Positions 8,547-14,982 of a DNA stretch of 14,982 nt are shown here, piece by piece; within the stretch, counting starts at the first letter, position 1, and the number at the start of each line of letters is the position of its first letter. The notes below the pieces were generated by a model. It was not told where the DNA came from. It saw only the letters and a list, made by a program, of their open reading frames with translations, and ran no database searches. This DNA is from an uncultured bacterium (GTDB taxonomy: Bacteria > Cyanobacteriota > Vampirovibrionia > Gastranaerophilales > Gastranaerophilaceae). A program made the translations under genes and the position numbers. Location: assembly GCA_949288685.1 (NCBI GenBank), contig CASELB010000007.1:1-14982 (forward strand). Direction: 5' to 3'.

Positions 8547-9296
8547 ATGCATTTATTTTTCTTAGAAGAGTCAGGCTCTGTGGATCCGAAAAACAAAAAT
8601 TTCTCTAAATATTTTGTTATAGGCGGGGTCATAATTCCCGAGGAGTTATGGATTGAATTGCACAGGAAATTAAAAGAGCTTAAAAAGGAGTATAAAGTTT
8701 TTACGGAAATTAAATGGCGTTATTTTGCGCTGGGTAATAAAGAAAAGAAAAACGGAATGCGTTATATGAGTTTTGAAGAGAGGGGACGTTTTAGAAATAA
8801 ACTGTATGAACTTCTGGTTTCTTATCCTGAAATAAAGATAATTTCCATAGTTACAGATATAGAAGAGGCGTATAAGTTGTCATACGTTTGCAATCAGAGG
8901 GATTTGTACTGGTTCAGTTATAAACAAATTATAGAGCGGTTTCAGTATTATCTGCAGGATTTAGCAAGAGACAGTAAAAAAGAGTATAACGGAATGGTAT
9001 TTATAGATAAAAAATCTGCAAATACGGACAAAATTTTAAAAGACATACAAAAAGGGCTTTTGATAGTGGATAAATTCAGCCACTCTGATTTTAATAATAT
9101 TATTGAAGGTATATCGCTTATTCCTTCCCATTACAGCAGCGGAGCACAATTTGCTGATATAGTTGCCGGTGCGGTTTATCAGATGTATGAGAAAAAAGAC
9201 TCACGTTATTTTGACAGAATAAAATGTTCATTCAGGCGCCGCGGAGATAATATTTCGGGGTACGGGCTTATAAGTTTTCCTAAAAAGAAAAAATAA
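8547..9296 (+). CDS. DUF3800 family protein
   Basis: This 249-residue protein belongs to the DUF3800 family, thought to adopt an RNase H-like fold and often found in phage, mobile or defence contexts; its function is not established. Visible signatures are the N-terminal strand FLEESG (residues 5-10; most members have FxDESG), EIKW (54-57), FIDK with D154 (152-155), and the C-terminal GAQFADIVAGAVYQ helix (199-212) with D204. These acidic residues are the likely metal-binding set. The tail is lysine-rich. AGGGAG (8534-8539) precedes ATG 8547 by seven bases. It is a single-gene unit between tRNA-Glu and gyrA, with its own promoter, consistent with an accessory insertion next to the tRNA; no flanking duplication was seen. 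Confidence 0.85.
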   Translation: MHLFFLEESGSVDPKNKNFSKYFVIGGVIIPEELWIELHRKLKELKKEYKVFTEIKWRYFALGNKEKKNGMRYMSFEERGRFRNKLYELLVSYPEIKIISIVTDIEEAYKLSYVCNQRDLYWFSYKQIIERFQYYLQDLARDSKKEYNGMVFIDKKSANTDKILKDIQKGLLIVDKFSHSDFNNIIEGISLIPSHYSSGAQFADIVAGAVYQMYEKKDSRYFDRIKCSFRRRGDNISGYGLISFPKKKK

Positions 9297-9422
9297 AGAC
9301 ACCGGGCGATTTCTCAAACCTGCAAGAAGACGCAGTCCCGATGTTATATATATTATTTATGAAAATAATTGATTATGGCAAATTGTTAAGTATTCTTAAC
9401 GTACTATGTGCATTATGTTTGC

Positions 9423-9450
9423 TTTACAGCGAGTTTTTTTATGCTAAAAT
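9423..9450 (+). promoter_or_regulatory. Promoter of gyrA
   Basis: TTTACA (9423-9428) and TAAAAT (9445-9450) are 16 bases apart, with an extended -10 TG at 9442-9443. The start site would be near 9457, giving a leader of about 27 bases that includes the AAGGAGG ribosome-binding site. The 166 bases before the gene hold no other feature that I can support. Confidence 0.65.
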
Positions 9451-9483
9451 AGTTTATATTGTTTGGGATGTAAGGAGGAAGTT

Positions 9484-12045
9484 TTGAGCCAGCAAAATAT
9501 GTTTTCAGACGGAAAAATAGTTCCGGTTAATATAAGAGAGGAAATGAAACGTTCGTATATTGATTATGCGATGAGTGTAATTGTAGGACGTGCGCTTCCC
9601 GATGTAAGAGACGGGTTAAAACCTGTTCACAGACGTATTCTTTTTGCTATGAACGAACTGGGCATGACTCCGGATAAGCCGTTTAAAAAGTGTGCACGTA
9701 TAGTCGGGGAAGTTCTTGGTAAATACCACCCGCACGGCGATACGGCTGTTTATGAATCGCTTGTACGTATGGCACAGGACTTTTCTACAAGATATTTAAC
9801 CGTTGACGGGCATGGAAACTTTGGTTCCGTTGATGGTGACGGTGCTGCTGCAATGCGTTATACAGAGGCGAGAATGCACAAAATTACAACCTCTATGCTT
9901 GCAGATATTGATTGTGAGACTGTAGATTTTGTTCCAAACTTTGACGGCTCTCTGGAAGAACCGTCCGTGCTGCCTGTAAGGCTGCCGATGCTCTTATTGA
10001 ACGGAGTTTCAGGTATTGCGGTCGGTATGGCAACTAATATTCCTCCGCACAACCTCTGTGAAATAGTAGATGGTACTATTGCGCTTATTGATAATCCTAA
10101 TATTACAGTTTCCGAGTTGATGGAACATATAAAAGGACCTGATTTCCCGACTGCTGCGACCATCGTCGGGCTGGGAGATATCAAACAGGCTTATGAAACG
10201 GGTAGAGGCTCTATTAAAATGAGAGCGGTTGCGACAATTGAAGAAATCCCGGGCGGCGGCGGACGTCAGGCAAGAACTGCTATTATTGTTACGGAAATTC
10301 CGTATCAGGTTAACAAGGCGCAGCTTATAGAAAAAATAGCAGAGCTTGTTAAAGAAGGTAAAATAAACGGGATTTCAGACCTGCGTGACGAGTCCGACAG
10401 AGAAGGTATGCGGATAGTTATTGAACTTAAACGTGACGCAAAGCCGGATGTTGTAAAAAATAATTTGTTTAAATTTACACAATTATCAACAACCTTTGGT
10501 GTTAATATGCTGGCTCTGTGCGGAAAACAGCCAAGATTGATGAATTTGTATGATGTTCTCAATGAATTTGTTGAACACAGGGTTGAAATTGTTACTAGAC
10601 GTACTATTTACTTCTTGAAAAAAGCAAAAATCAGAGCGCATATTTTAGCCGGCTTGCTGATTGCATTAGGTTCGCTGGATGAAGTTATTGAACTTATTAA
10701 AAAATCCAAAACAACCGATGATGCAAGGGTTGGTTTAATGAGCAGGTTCGGGCTTGATGCAGATCAGGCAAATGCTATTCTTGAAATGCAATTAAGACGT
10801 TTGACCGGATTAGAACAAGACAAAATTAAAAATGAATATGATGAATTAATTAAGAAAATTGCCGAGTACGAAGACATTTTGGCAAGCAGACAAAAGGTTT
10901 TGAATATAATAAAAACAGAACTTCTTGAGGACAAAGAAAAATACGGTGACGACAGAAAAACACAGATAGTTCCGGAACTTGATGAAGTTACTATTGAAGA
11001 TTTGACACCAAATATTCCTATGGCTGTGTTTATAACAAATCAAGGATATTTGAAGAGAATTTCGCTCGATACATTTGAACGTCAGAACAGGGCAACAAGA
11101 GGTAAGAGCGGAATAAAAACGAAAGAAGATGATGATATTCAGCACTTCTTTACCGCTATGATGCATGACAAAGTTCTCTTCTTTAGTACGAAGGGTATTT
11201 GTTACAGTCTTAATGTGTATGATTTCCCCGAAGGCGGAAGACAGGCTAAAGGGCTGCCGATTGTAAATGTTCTTCCTATTTCACAGGATGAAAAAATTAC
11301 GGCGGTTGTTCCGGTAAGTAATTTCTCACATGATACAAACCTGATTATGCTTACGCAAAAAGGATATATTAAACGTATAGAACTTGATAATTTTGCCAAT
11401 ATTCGTCGCAGCGGTATAATTGCAATAGGTTTGGAAGAAGATGATAAACTAAACTGGGTTAAACTTTCTAAAGCCAATGATGAAATAATTATAGGAACAT
11501 CTTGCGGTATGGCAATAAGGTTCCCGATTGAAGATTTGAGACCTCTGGGAAGAAGCGCAAGAGGTGTTAATTCAATGAAATTGCGGGTCGGTGATACAAT
11601 AATCGGGTGTGATATTGTCCCCAGAGATAAAGACGGTGACCTTCTGGTTGTAACTTCTGACGGTTTCGGAAAGAGAACAAAAATTTCAGAATTCAGAACT
11701 CAGAACAGAGGCGGTATCGGTCTGATTGCAACCAAGTTTAAATCAAGCACTTCAAGGCTTGTTGCATTGACTATTGTTGATGAAAAAGATGAAATAATGC
11801 TTGTTACAGCTAACGGAGTTGTTTCCAGAATTAAAGCACAGGATATTTCTTGCCAGGGCAGACCGGCAACGGGTGTTAAGGCACAAAATCTTGCTGATAA
11901 TGATACGGTTGTCTCCTGTAATAAAATTGTAAATACTGACGGGGATGAAGATACCTCTCCAGCAGTAAACAATTCTCCATCGGAGGCTGCAAGCAGTCCT
12001 GATGGTTCTTCCGTACAGGGTTCATTATTGAATGAAGATAAATAA
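9484..12045 (+). CDS. gyrA: DNA gyrase subunit A
   Basis: This 853-residue subunit carries the DNA-cleaving and -wrapping activities of gyrase. The N-terminal winged-helix/tower part includes KPVHRR (46-51), the drug-binding stretch [12 protein letters not shown] (80-91) and the catalytic tyrosine Y126 in AMRYTE. The C-terminal beta-pinwheel starts at about residue 515. Its first blade has [10 protein letters not shown] (from about 535) in place of the canonical QRRGGKG box, and QNRGGIG occurs at 740-746. The last 35 residues are a serine- and acid-rich tail. Start choice: AAGGAGG (9472-9478) is five bases from TTG 9484; an upstream in-frame TTG at 9463 would place this site inside the gene, and ATG 9499 is too far. 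Positions 87 and 91 (E. coli 83 and 87) are Thr and Glu, probably native. Confidence 0.96.
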   Translation: MSQQNMFSDGKIVPVNIREEMKRSYIDYAMSVIVGRALPDVRDGLKPVHRRILFAMNELGMTPDKPFKKCARIVGEVLGKYHPHGDTAVYESLVRMAQDFSTRYLTVDGHGNFGSVDGDGAAAMRYTEARMHKITTSMLADIDCETVDFVPNFDGSLEEPSVLPVRLPMLLLNGVSGIAVGMATNIPPHNLCEIVDGTIALIDNPNITVSELMEHIKGPDFPTAATIVGLGDIKQAYETGRGSIKMRAVATIEEIPGGGGRQARTAIIVTEIPYQVNKAQLIEKIAELVKEGKINGISDLRDESDREGMRIVIELKRDAKPDVVKNNLFKFTQLSTTFGVNMLALCGKQPRLMNLYDVLNEFVEHRVEIVTRRTIYFLKKAKIRAHILAGLLIALGSLDEVIELIKKSKTTDDARVGLMSRFGLDADQANAILEMQLRRLTGLEQDKIKNEYDELIKKIAEYEDILASRQKVLNIIKTELLEDKEKYGDDRKTQIVPELDEVTIEDLTPNIPMAVFITNQGYLKRISLDTFERQNRATRGKSGIKTKEDDDIQHFFTAMMHDKVLFFSTKGICYSLNVYDFPEGGRQAKGLPIVNVLPISQDEKITAVVPVSNFSHDTNLIMLTQKGYIKRIELDNFANIRRSGIIAIGLEEDDKLNWVKLSKANDEIIIGTSCGMAIRFPIEDLRPLGRSARGVNSMKLRVGDTIIGCDIVPRDKDGDLLVVTSDGFGKRTKISEFRTQNRGGIGLIATKFKSSTSRLVALTIVDEKDEIMLVTANGVVSRIKAQDISCQGRPATGVKAQNLADNDTVVSCNKIVNTDGDEDTSPAVNNSPSEAASSPDGSSVQGSLLNEDK

Positions 12046-12060
12046 TTGAATTTTATTATT

Positions 12061-12100
12061 GCAGGCGCCGGCTGATTATAATCAGCCGGCGCCTGCTTTT
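12061..12100 (+). terminator. gyrA terminator, perfect palindrome
   Basis: Bases 12061-12096 form a perfect 36-base palindrome with two 18-base arms and no spacer (arm start GCAGGCGCCGGCTGATTA). TTTT follows on the plus strand, 15 bases after the gyrA stop. The GC-rich outer stem would end gyrA transcription. Because the element is fully symmetric, it could also impede transcription from the right. Confidence 0.9.
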
Positions 12101-12129
12101 GCTAATCTTTTTCTTAAATCTCTCCTCAT

Positions 12130-12162
12130 AAAAAAAAAACGGTAATAGAATTTCCACTACCG
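12130..12162 (-). terminator. Minus-strand rho-independent terminator without a visible gene
   Basis: On the minus strand bases 12162-12140 fold into an eleven-pair stem (CGGTA at the base, two G-U pairs, a one-base loop), followed by ten T residues (complement of 12139-12130). On the plus strand the two G-U pairs become A-C mismatches and there is no T-run, so the orientation is clear. No minus-strand coding gene lies upstream of it before rpsG, which has its own terminator at 14446-14478. Confidence 0.8.
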
Positions 12163-12212
12163 CTCAAAATCTCCTCTTAATTGGAATACTTAATTTATTT
12201 CCAAAAAATTAT
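12130..12212 (-). ncRNA. Candidate small RNA between gyrA and the glycosyltransferase genes
   Basis: The minus-strand terminator at 12130-12162 needs a transcript. About 50 bases upstream is a possible promoter, so an RNA of roughly 83 bases would start near 12212. Its 5' part could form a weak hairpin (GGAAATA with TATTCC), followed by an unpaired stretch containing AAGAGGAG, a ribosome-binding-site-like sequence, and then the terminator stem. No convincing ORF is present. This is a prediction from a terminator and a modest promoter only. The rest of the 445-base gap (12213-12490) shows AT-rich sequence and a few short inverted repeats, nothing I can name. Confidence 0.3.
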
Positions 12213-12218
12213 AAATAA

Positions 12219-12247
12219 AGTATACTTCAAAAAGTTTTCTTTGTATA
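12219..12247 (-). promoter_or_regulatory. Possible minus-strand promoter of the candidate small RNA
   Basis: On the minus strand TATACA (complement of 12242-12247, four of six -35 matches) and TATACT (complement of 12219-12224, five of six -10 matches) are 17 bases apart. In DNA this AT-rich, such matches occur by chance, so support comes mainly from the terminator downstream. Confidence 0.3.
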
Positions 12248-12490
12248 GCAAAAAAATTGCTGCATGCCTAAAACTTTACAAATAAAATTGATTAAATGGT
12301 GTAAAATCAACACCAGCAACTGTTATACGTTTTATGGTATTTTCTTTTAAATTTTTACAATAATTTTGTTACAAAAAATTTATAATCACTTGAAAAAATA
12401 AATAAGCCGGAAAATGCAGTGCTGTAAGTATTTTAGACGGCTATATTTAATGGTTTTAAATCATATATTATTTTGATAAAATGATAGTTG

Positions 12491-13390
12491 ATGAAAATTC
12501 CTGTAGTACTTGCGTCTGATAATAATCATGCGGCATTGATGTATATTACAATGTTATCTGCTATTAAAAATATGGCGGAAGATTCTTTTTATGATTTTTA
12601 TTTGCTTGTATCCGAAAATTTTTCTGAAAAAAATAAAAAACGGTTATTAAAATTGCAAGCGGATAGGGTTAATATAAATTTCATTTGTATGCAGAATGAG
12701 TTTCAAGATTTACAAATGAAGATATCACATATAACTTGTCCGACATATTACCGTTTAAAAATGGCGGACTTGGTACCTTTTGATAAAGTAATTTATCTTG
12801 ATACAGATGTGGTTGTGCTGAAAGATTTGTGCAGACTGTATAATACAGATTTAAAAGATAATTTTATAGCCGGAGTAAAAGCTGCGGAATGTATTATGGA
12901 ACGTAAAAATAACGGAAAATATTATTCTGATATAGGACTTGATGATACTTCACAGTATATTAACGCGGGAGTTACTTTGTGGAATTTGAAAAAAATTCGT
13001 GAAGAAAATATAACACCGGAACTCCTTAAATTAAGTCAAAAAAATTTTGGCGGCATGGACCAGGATGTTATAAATGTTGCTTTTTACGATAAAATTTTAC
13101 ATTTGGATTTTTGTTATAATGTGATGACAAAGTATGTAACTGGCGATAAGACAAAATTTTATGATATATATGGAGAAAATTCATATTTGGACGGCTTAGA
13201 ACATCCGTATATTATTCACTATGCGGGTACTGAAAAGCCGTGGACTAATATATTTTGTTCATACAGTCAATTTTGGTGGCGGTATGCATTTGGGGCACCA
13301 GTTTTAATGGGACACACATATTATTTTACTTATGTATTTGGCAATATTAAAAAAATTTATAAAGTATTTAAATATGTAATGGAATGGTAA
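12491..13390 (+). CDS. Glycosyltransferase family 8 protein
   Basis: This 299-residue retaining glycosyltransferase resembles the LgtC/RfaJ (GT8) family, which transfers glucose or galactose from a UDP-sugar to lipopolysaccharide or another glycan. GT8 motifs in order are an N-terminal VVLASDNN nucleotide-sugar start (5-12), the metal-binding DTD (104-106, in IYLDTDVVV), YINAGVTLWN (156-165), DQDVIN (190-195) and HYAGTEKPW (243-251). The C-terminus is aromatic and basic, probably a membrane-surface anchor. ATG 12491 is preferred over the adjacent TTG 12488. No Shine-Dalgarno is visible, and a TAAAAT about ten bases upstream hints at a leaderless transcript. The stop overlaps the next gene, so the two are probably one glycan-synthesis unit. 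The acceptor is unknown. Confidence 0.9.
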   Translation: MKIPVVLASDNNHAALMYITMLSAIKNMAEDSFYDFYLLVSENFSEKNKKRLLKLQADRVNINFICMQNEFQDLQMKISHITCPTYYRLKMADLVPFDKVIYLDTDVVVLKDLCRLYNTDLKDNFIAGVKAAECIMERKNNGKYYSDIGLDDTSQYINAGVTLWNLKKIREENITPELLKLSQKNFGGMDQDVINVAFYDKILHLDFCYNVMTKYVTGDKTKFYDIYGENSYLDGLEHPYIIHYAGTEKPWTNIFCSYSQFWWRYAFGAPVLMGHTYYFTYVFGNIKKIYKVFKYVMEW

Positions 13391-14442
13391 TGAGATACGG
13401 ACGACTAAAAGAAATATACAGGTATAATTGTTCCGAATGGGATATGTACGGGAATATAGGTGACTGTATTCAAAATCTTGCCGTGGAAAATATTTATACG
13501 TTATTAGGTATTAAGCCGGATGAACTTGTACAGATAAACAGAGATGAAATCTCGCAATACAGTGGTGAAAAAGTCTTGCTGCCTATGCAGGGGTGGTTTG
13601 GGAATTTATACGGTGTTTTCCCCGCAGGTTGGTCGGAAAGTATAATTCCCGTCTTTCTTGGATATCATTTAAATACGGCGAGCAATGGAAGAGAGATTTT
13701 TTTGCAAAAAGGAATTGATAAACTAATAAAAGATTATGAGCCTGTAGGTTGCAGAGATTATAATACTGTAAAATTCTTCAAAAACACGGATGTGAATGCG
13801 TATTTTTCCGGGTGTTTGACACTGACTTTTCCTGAAAGAAAAACAGAACCTGAAAACGGTAAAGTTTTTCTTGTGGATTTAACGCCGGCTGCCAAAGAGG
13901 TTATACCGGAAAATATCAAGATGACAGCAGATTATTCAATCACTCACAGGTATAAATTCAAGAATTATCCAATCAACGATGAAGAAGGAATTGAGTTTGA
14001 AAATTGTGCGCGGAGTATTTTAAAACGCTATAGGGATGAAGCAAAACTTGTTATAACCTCCAGAATACACTGTGCAATGCCATGTGCGGCGATGGGAATA
14101 CCCGTAATATTTATTAATGAAGATATTGATAACCCGCGTTTTGATGTCCTGGACGGAATTATTCCGTGTTATACTCCCGGGGATAAAATTAATTGGGAAC
14201 CGTTGAGTGTTGATATTTCTGATTTAAAATCTGCTATAATATCTAATGCCCTGATGAGAATTACTTTAACCGCACGCAAATACGGTATACAAACTGAAAA
14301 GATGTATAATTACAGTGCGGGCGAGATAAAAAGAATTGAGAATAACCTTAAAAATATTACGTTTAGAAAAAGGTTTATTCCCGGAATGAAACGTAAAAAG
14401 AGACTTATTTTTAAGTTATTCAGGTTTTATATTAATCAATAA
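13390..14442 (+). CDS. Polysaccharide pyruvyl transferase family protein
   Basis: This 350-residue protein belongs to the polysaccharide pyruvyl transferase family (CsaB/WcaK-type, GT-B-like fold), whose members add pyruvate ketals to surface polysaccharides or act as sugar transferases. Signatures are GNIGDCIQNLA (21-31), the central VGCRDYNTV (119-127) and SRIHCAMPCAAMGIPVI (224-240), which holds the family's conserved histidine. The C-terminus is strongly basic (FRKRFIPGMKRKKR), suggesting membrane-lipid association. ATG 13390 overlaps the upstream stop as TAATG with GGA six bases before it; ATG 13384 is a possible alternative. Coupling to the GT8 gene suggests both act on the same exopolysaccharide or lipopolysaccharide. 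Whether it transfers pyruvate cannot be read from the sequence. Confidence 0.85.
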   Translation: MRYGRLKEIYRYNCSEWDMYGNIGDCIQNLAVENIYTLLGIKPDELVQINRDEISQYSGEKVLLPMQGWFGNLYGVFPAGWSESIIPVFLGYHLNTASNGREIFLQKGIDKLIKDYEPVGCRDYNTVKFFKNTDVNAYFSGCLTLTFPERKTEPENGKVFLVDLTPAAKEVIPENIKMTADYSITHRYKFKNYPINDEEGIEFENCARSILKRYRDEAKLVITSRIHCAMPCAAMGIPVIFINEDIDNPRFDVLDGIIPCYTPGDKINWEPLSVDISDLKSAIISNALMRITLTARKYGIQTEKMYNYSAGEIKRIENNLKNITFRKRFIPGMKRKKRLIFKLFRFYINQ

Positions 14443-14445
14443 ATT

Positions 14446-14478
14446 AAAAAAGCGGCAGGTAAAGTACCTGACCGCTTT
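14446..14478 (-). terminator. rpsG terminator (possibly bidirectional)
   Basis: The arms AAAGCGG (14449-14455) and CCGCTTT (14472-14478), followed inward by C-G and AGGTA/TACCT (14457-14461/14465-14469), form a long stem with one bulged A and a three-base loop. On the minus strand six T residues (complement of 14446-14451) follow, so it ends rpsG transcription. On the plus strand only a weak CTTTA follows, but it may also serve the convergent pyruvyl transferase gene, whose stop is four bases away. Confidence 0.85.
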
Positions 14479-14502
14479 ATACTCCTTATGTAATACCTGA
14501 AA

Positions 14503-14973
14503 TTAGTATCTGTAGTGAGCAAATGCCTTGTTCGCTTCAGCCATTTTGTGGGTATCTTCACGTTTTTTACAAGCTGCACCGATACCGTTAGAAGCATCGA
14601 TAAGTTCAAGAGTAAGTTTATCAATAAATGATTTCCCGCTTCTTGCTTTTGCAGCCGTAATAAGCCATGAAGATGCAAGAGCAAATCCTCTGTCAGCTTT
14701 AACTTCGATAGGTACTTGATAAGTAGAACCGCCGATACGTCTTGCTTTAACTTCAAGGAGAGGTGTTGCATTAGTAATAGCCTTTTGGAAGATTTCCAAT
14801 GCTTTTTCGTTGGTTCTTTCCTCAATCTTTTGAAGAGTAGCGTAGAAGATTTTTTCTGCTAATGACTTTTTACCGCGTCTCATAATTCTGTTAATGAATT
14901 TTGAAACATCGATATTGTTATAGATAGGATCCGCTGCCGGGATTCTTCTTTCAGGTTTAGAACGTCTTGACAT
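14503..14973 (-). CDS. rpsG: 30S ribosomal protein S7
   Basis: This 156-residue protein is full-length S7, the primary binder of the 3' domain of 16S rRNA and part of the E-site/head of the small subunit. Typical motifs are the N-terminal MSRRSKPERR and PAADPIYNN, INRIMRRGKKSLAEKIFY, NATPLLEVKARRIGGSTYQVPIEV (central beta hairpin), RSGKSFIDKLTLELIDA, and the C-terminal KKREDTHKMAEANKAFAHYRY. The ATG is nine bases from the window edge, so the ribosome-binding site is largely cut off. In the classic str operon rpsL precedes and fusA follows; here a terminator and a convergent gene follow, so fusA is elsewhere. Confidence 0.98.
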   Translation of the reverse strand: MSRRSKPERRIPAADPIYNNIDVSKFINRIMRRGKKSLAEKIFYATLQKIEERTNEKALEIFQKAITNATPLLEVKARRIGGSTYQVPIEVKADRGFALASSWLITAAKARSGKSFIDKLTLELIDASNGIGAACKKREDTHKMAEANKAFAHYRY

Positions 14974-14982
14974 TATTTCTTA

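Noticed and set aside
9570..9760. Fluoroquinolone-resistance mutations in gyrA (Thr and Glu at E. coli positions 83 and 87)
   Set aside because: Thr/Glu at these sites are likely natural in this lineage; resistance cannot be inferred from one sequence.
9858..11972. Minus-strand ORFs within gyrA (9858-10184, 10305-10562, 10846-11166, 11202-11477, 11700-11972)
   Set aside because: All are shadows of the gyrA frame; gyrA is complete and conserved.
12163..12490. Riboswitch or structured leader before the glycosyltransferase gene
   Set aside because: Only short AT-rich inverted repeats (for example GGTGT/ACACC near 12299-12315) are visible, with no known aptamer core.
14436..14825. Minus-strand ORF overlapping rpsG in another frame
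   Set aside because: Low-complexity leucine-rich translation running through the rpsG terminator; rpsG itself is unambiguous.

Overview
The window looks like a chromosomal segment of an AT-rich, Gram-negative-type bacterium. The best guess is a non-photosynthetic relative of the cyanobacteria (Vampirovibrionia/Melainabacteria, perhaps Gastranaerophilales). This is inference. It rests on the first-blade GyrA box being of the form I associate with cyanobacteria (RATRGKSG rather than QRRGGKG), a SigB/SigF-type group 3 sigma factor next to a type IV prepilin peptidase, a short omega subunit, and Shine-Dalgarno-led genes with frequent TAATG stop/start overlaps. No rRNA or marker-gene comparison could be run.

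Layout. Bases 1-917 hold a compact type II toxin-antitoxin pair of the 'addiction module killer/antidote' (HigBA-like) kind, with its own consensus promoter and operator palindrome. It is bracketed by two copies of a hairpin-forming repeat. Bases 918-1733 encode an unassigned predicted zinc protease (HEEGH plus a downstream EEF-AD-F motif). Bases 1730-7900 form one long minus-strand operon, read right to left: rpoZ (omega), purine nucleoside phosphorylase, agmatinase-family ureohydrolase, ligA, a small two-helix membrane protein, a SigF-like sigma factor and a prepilin peptidase. Several junctions are TAATG overlaps, and a promoter with an embedded palindrome lies upstream of rpoZ. Bases 7901-8546 contain a doubtful small membrane ORF, possibly frameshifted, and a tRNA-Glu(CUC) with its own promoter. 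Bases 8547-9296 encode a DUF3800 protein. Bases 9484-12045 encode GyrA, which ends at a perfect 36-base palindromic terminator. Bases 12046-12490 are non-coding on the plus strand, but contain a strong minus-strand terminator and a possible minus-strand promoter, suggesting a small RNA. Bases 12491-14442 encode a GT8 glycosyltransferase and a polysaccharide pyruvyl transferase family protein, probably for cell-surface glycan. Bases 14503-14973 (minus) encode ribosomal protein S7, closed off by a terminator, with no fusA after it.

How the genes work together. The long operon links transcription (omega, sigma), replication and repair (LigA), nucleoside and polyamine metabolism, and type IV pilin processing. 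The sigma factor and prepilin peptidase are translationally coupled, which suggests that the sigma factor may control pilus or competence genes. The TA pair, zincin, DUF3800 protein and surface-glycan pair look accessory; the rest is core. The most notable second-look items are the hairpin repeat around the TA cassette, the orphan minus-strand terminator after gyrA, the uncharacterised zincin, and the str-type operon ending after rpsG.
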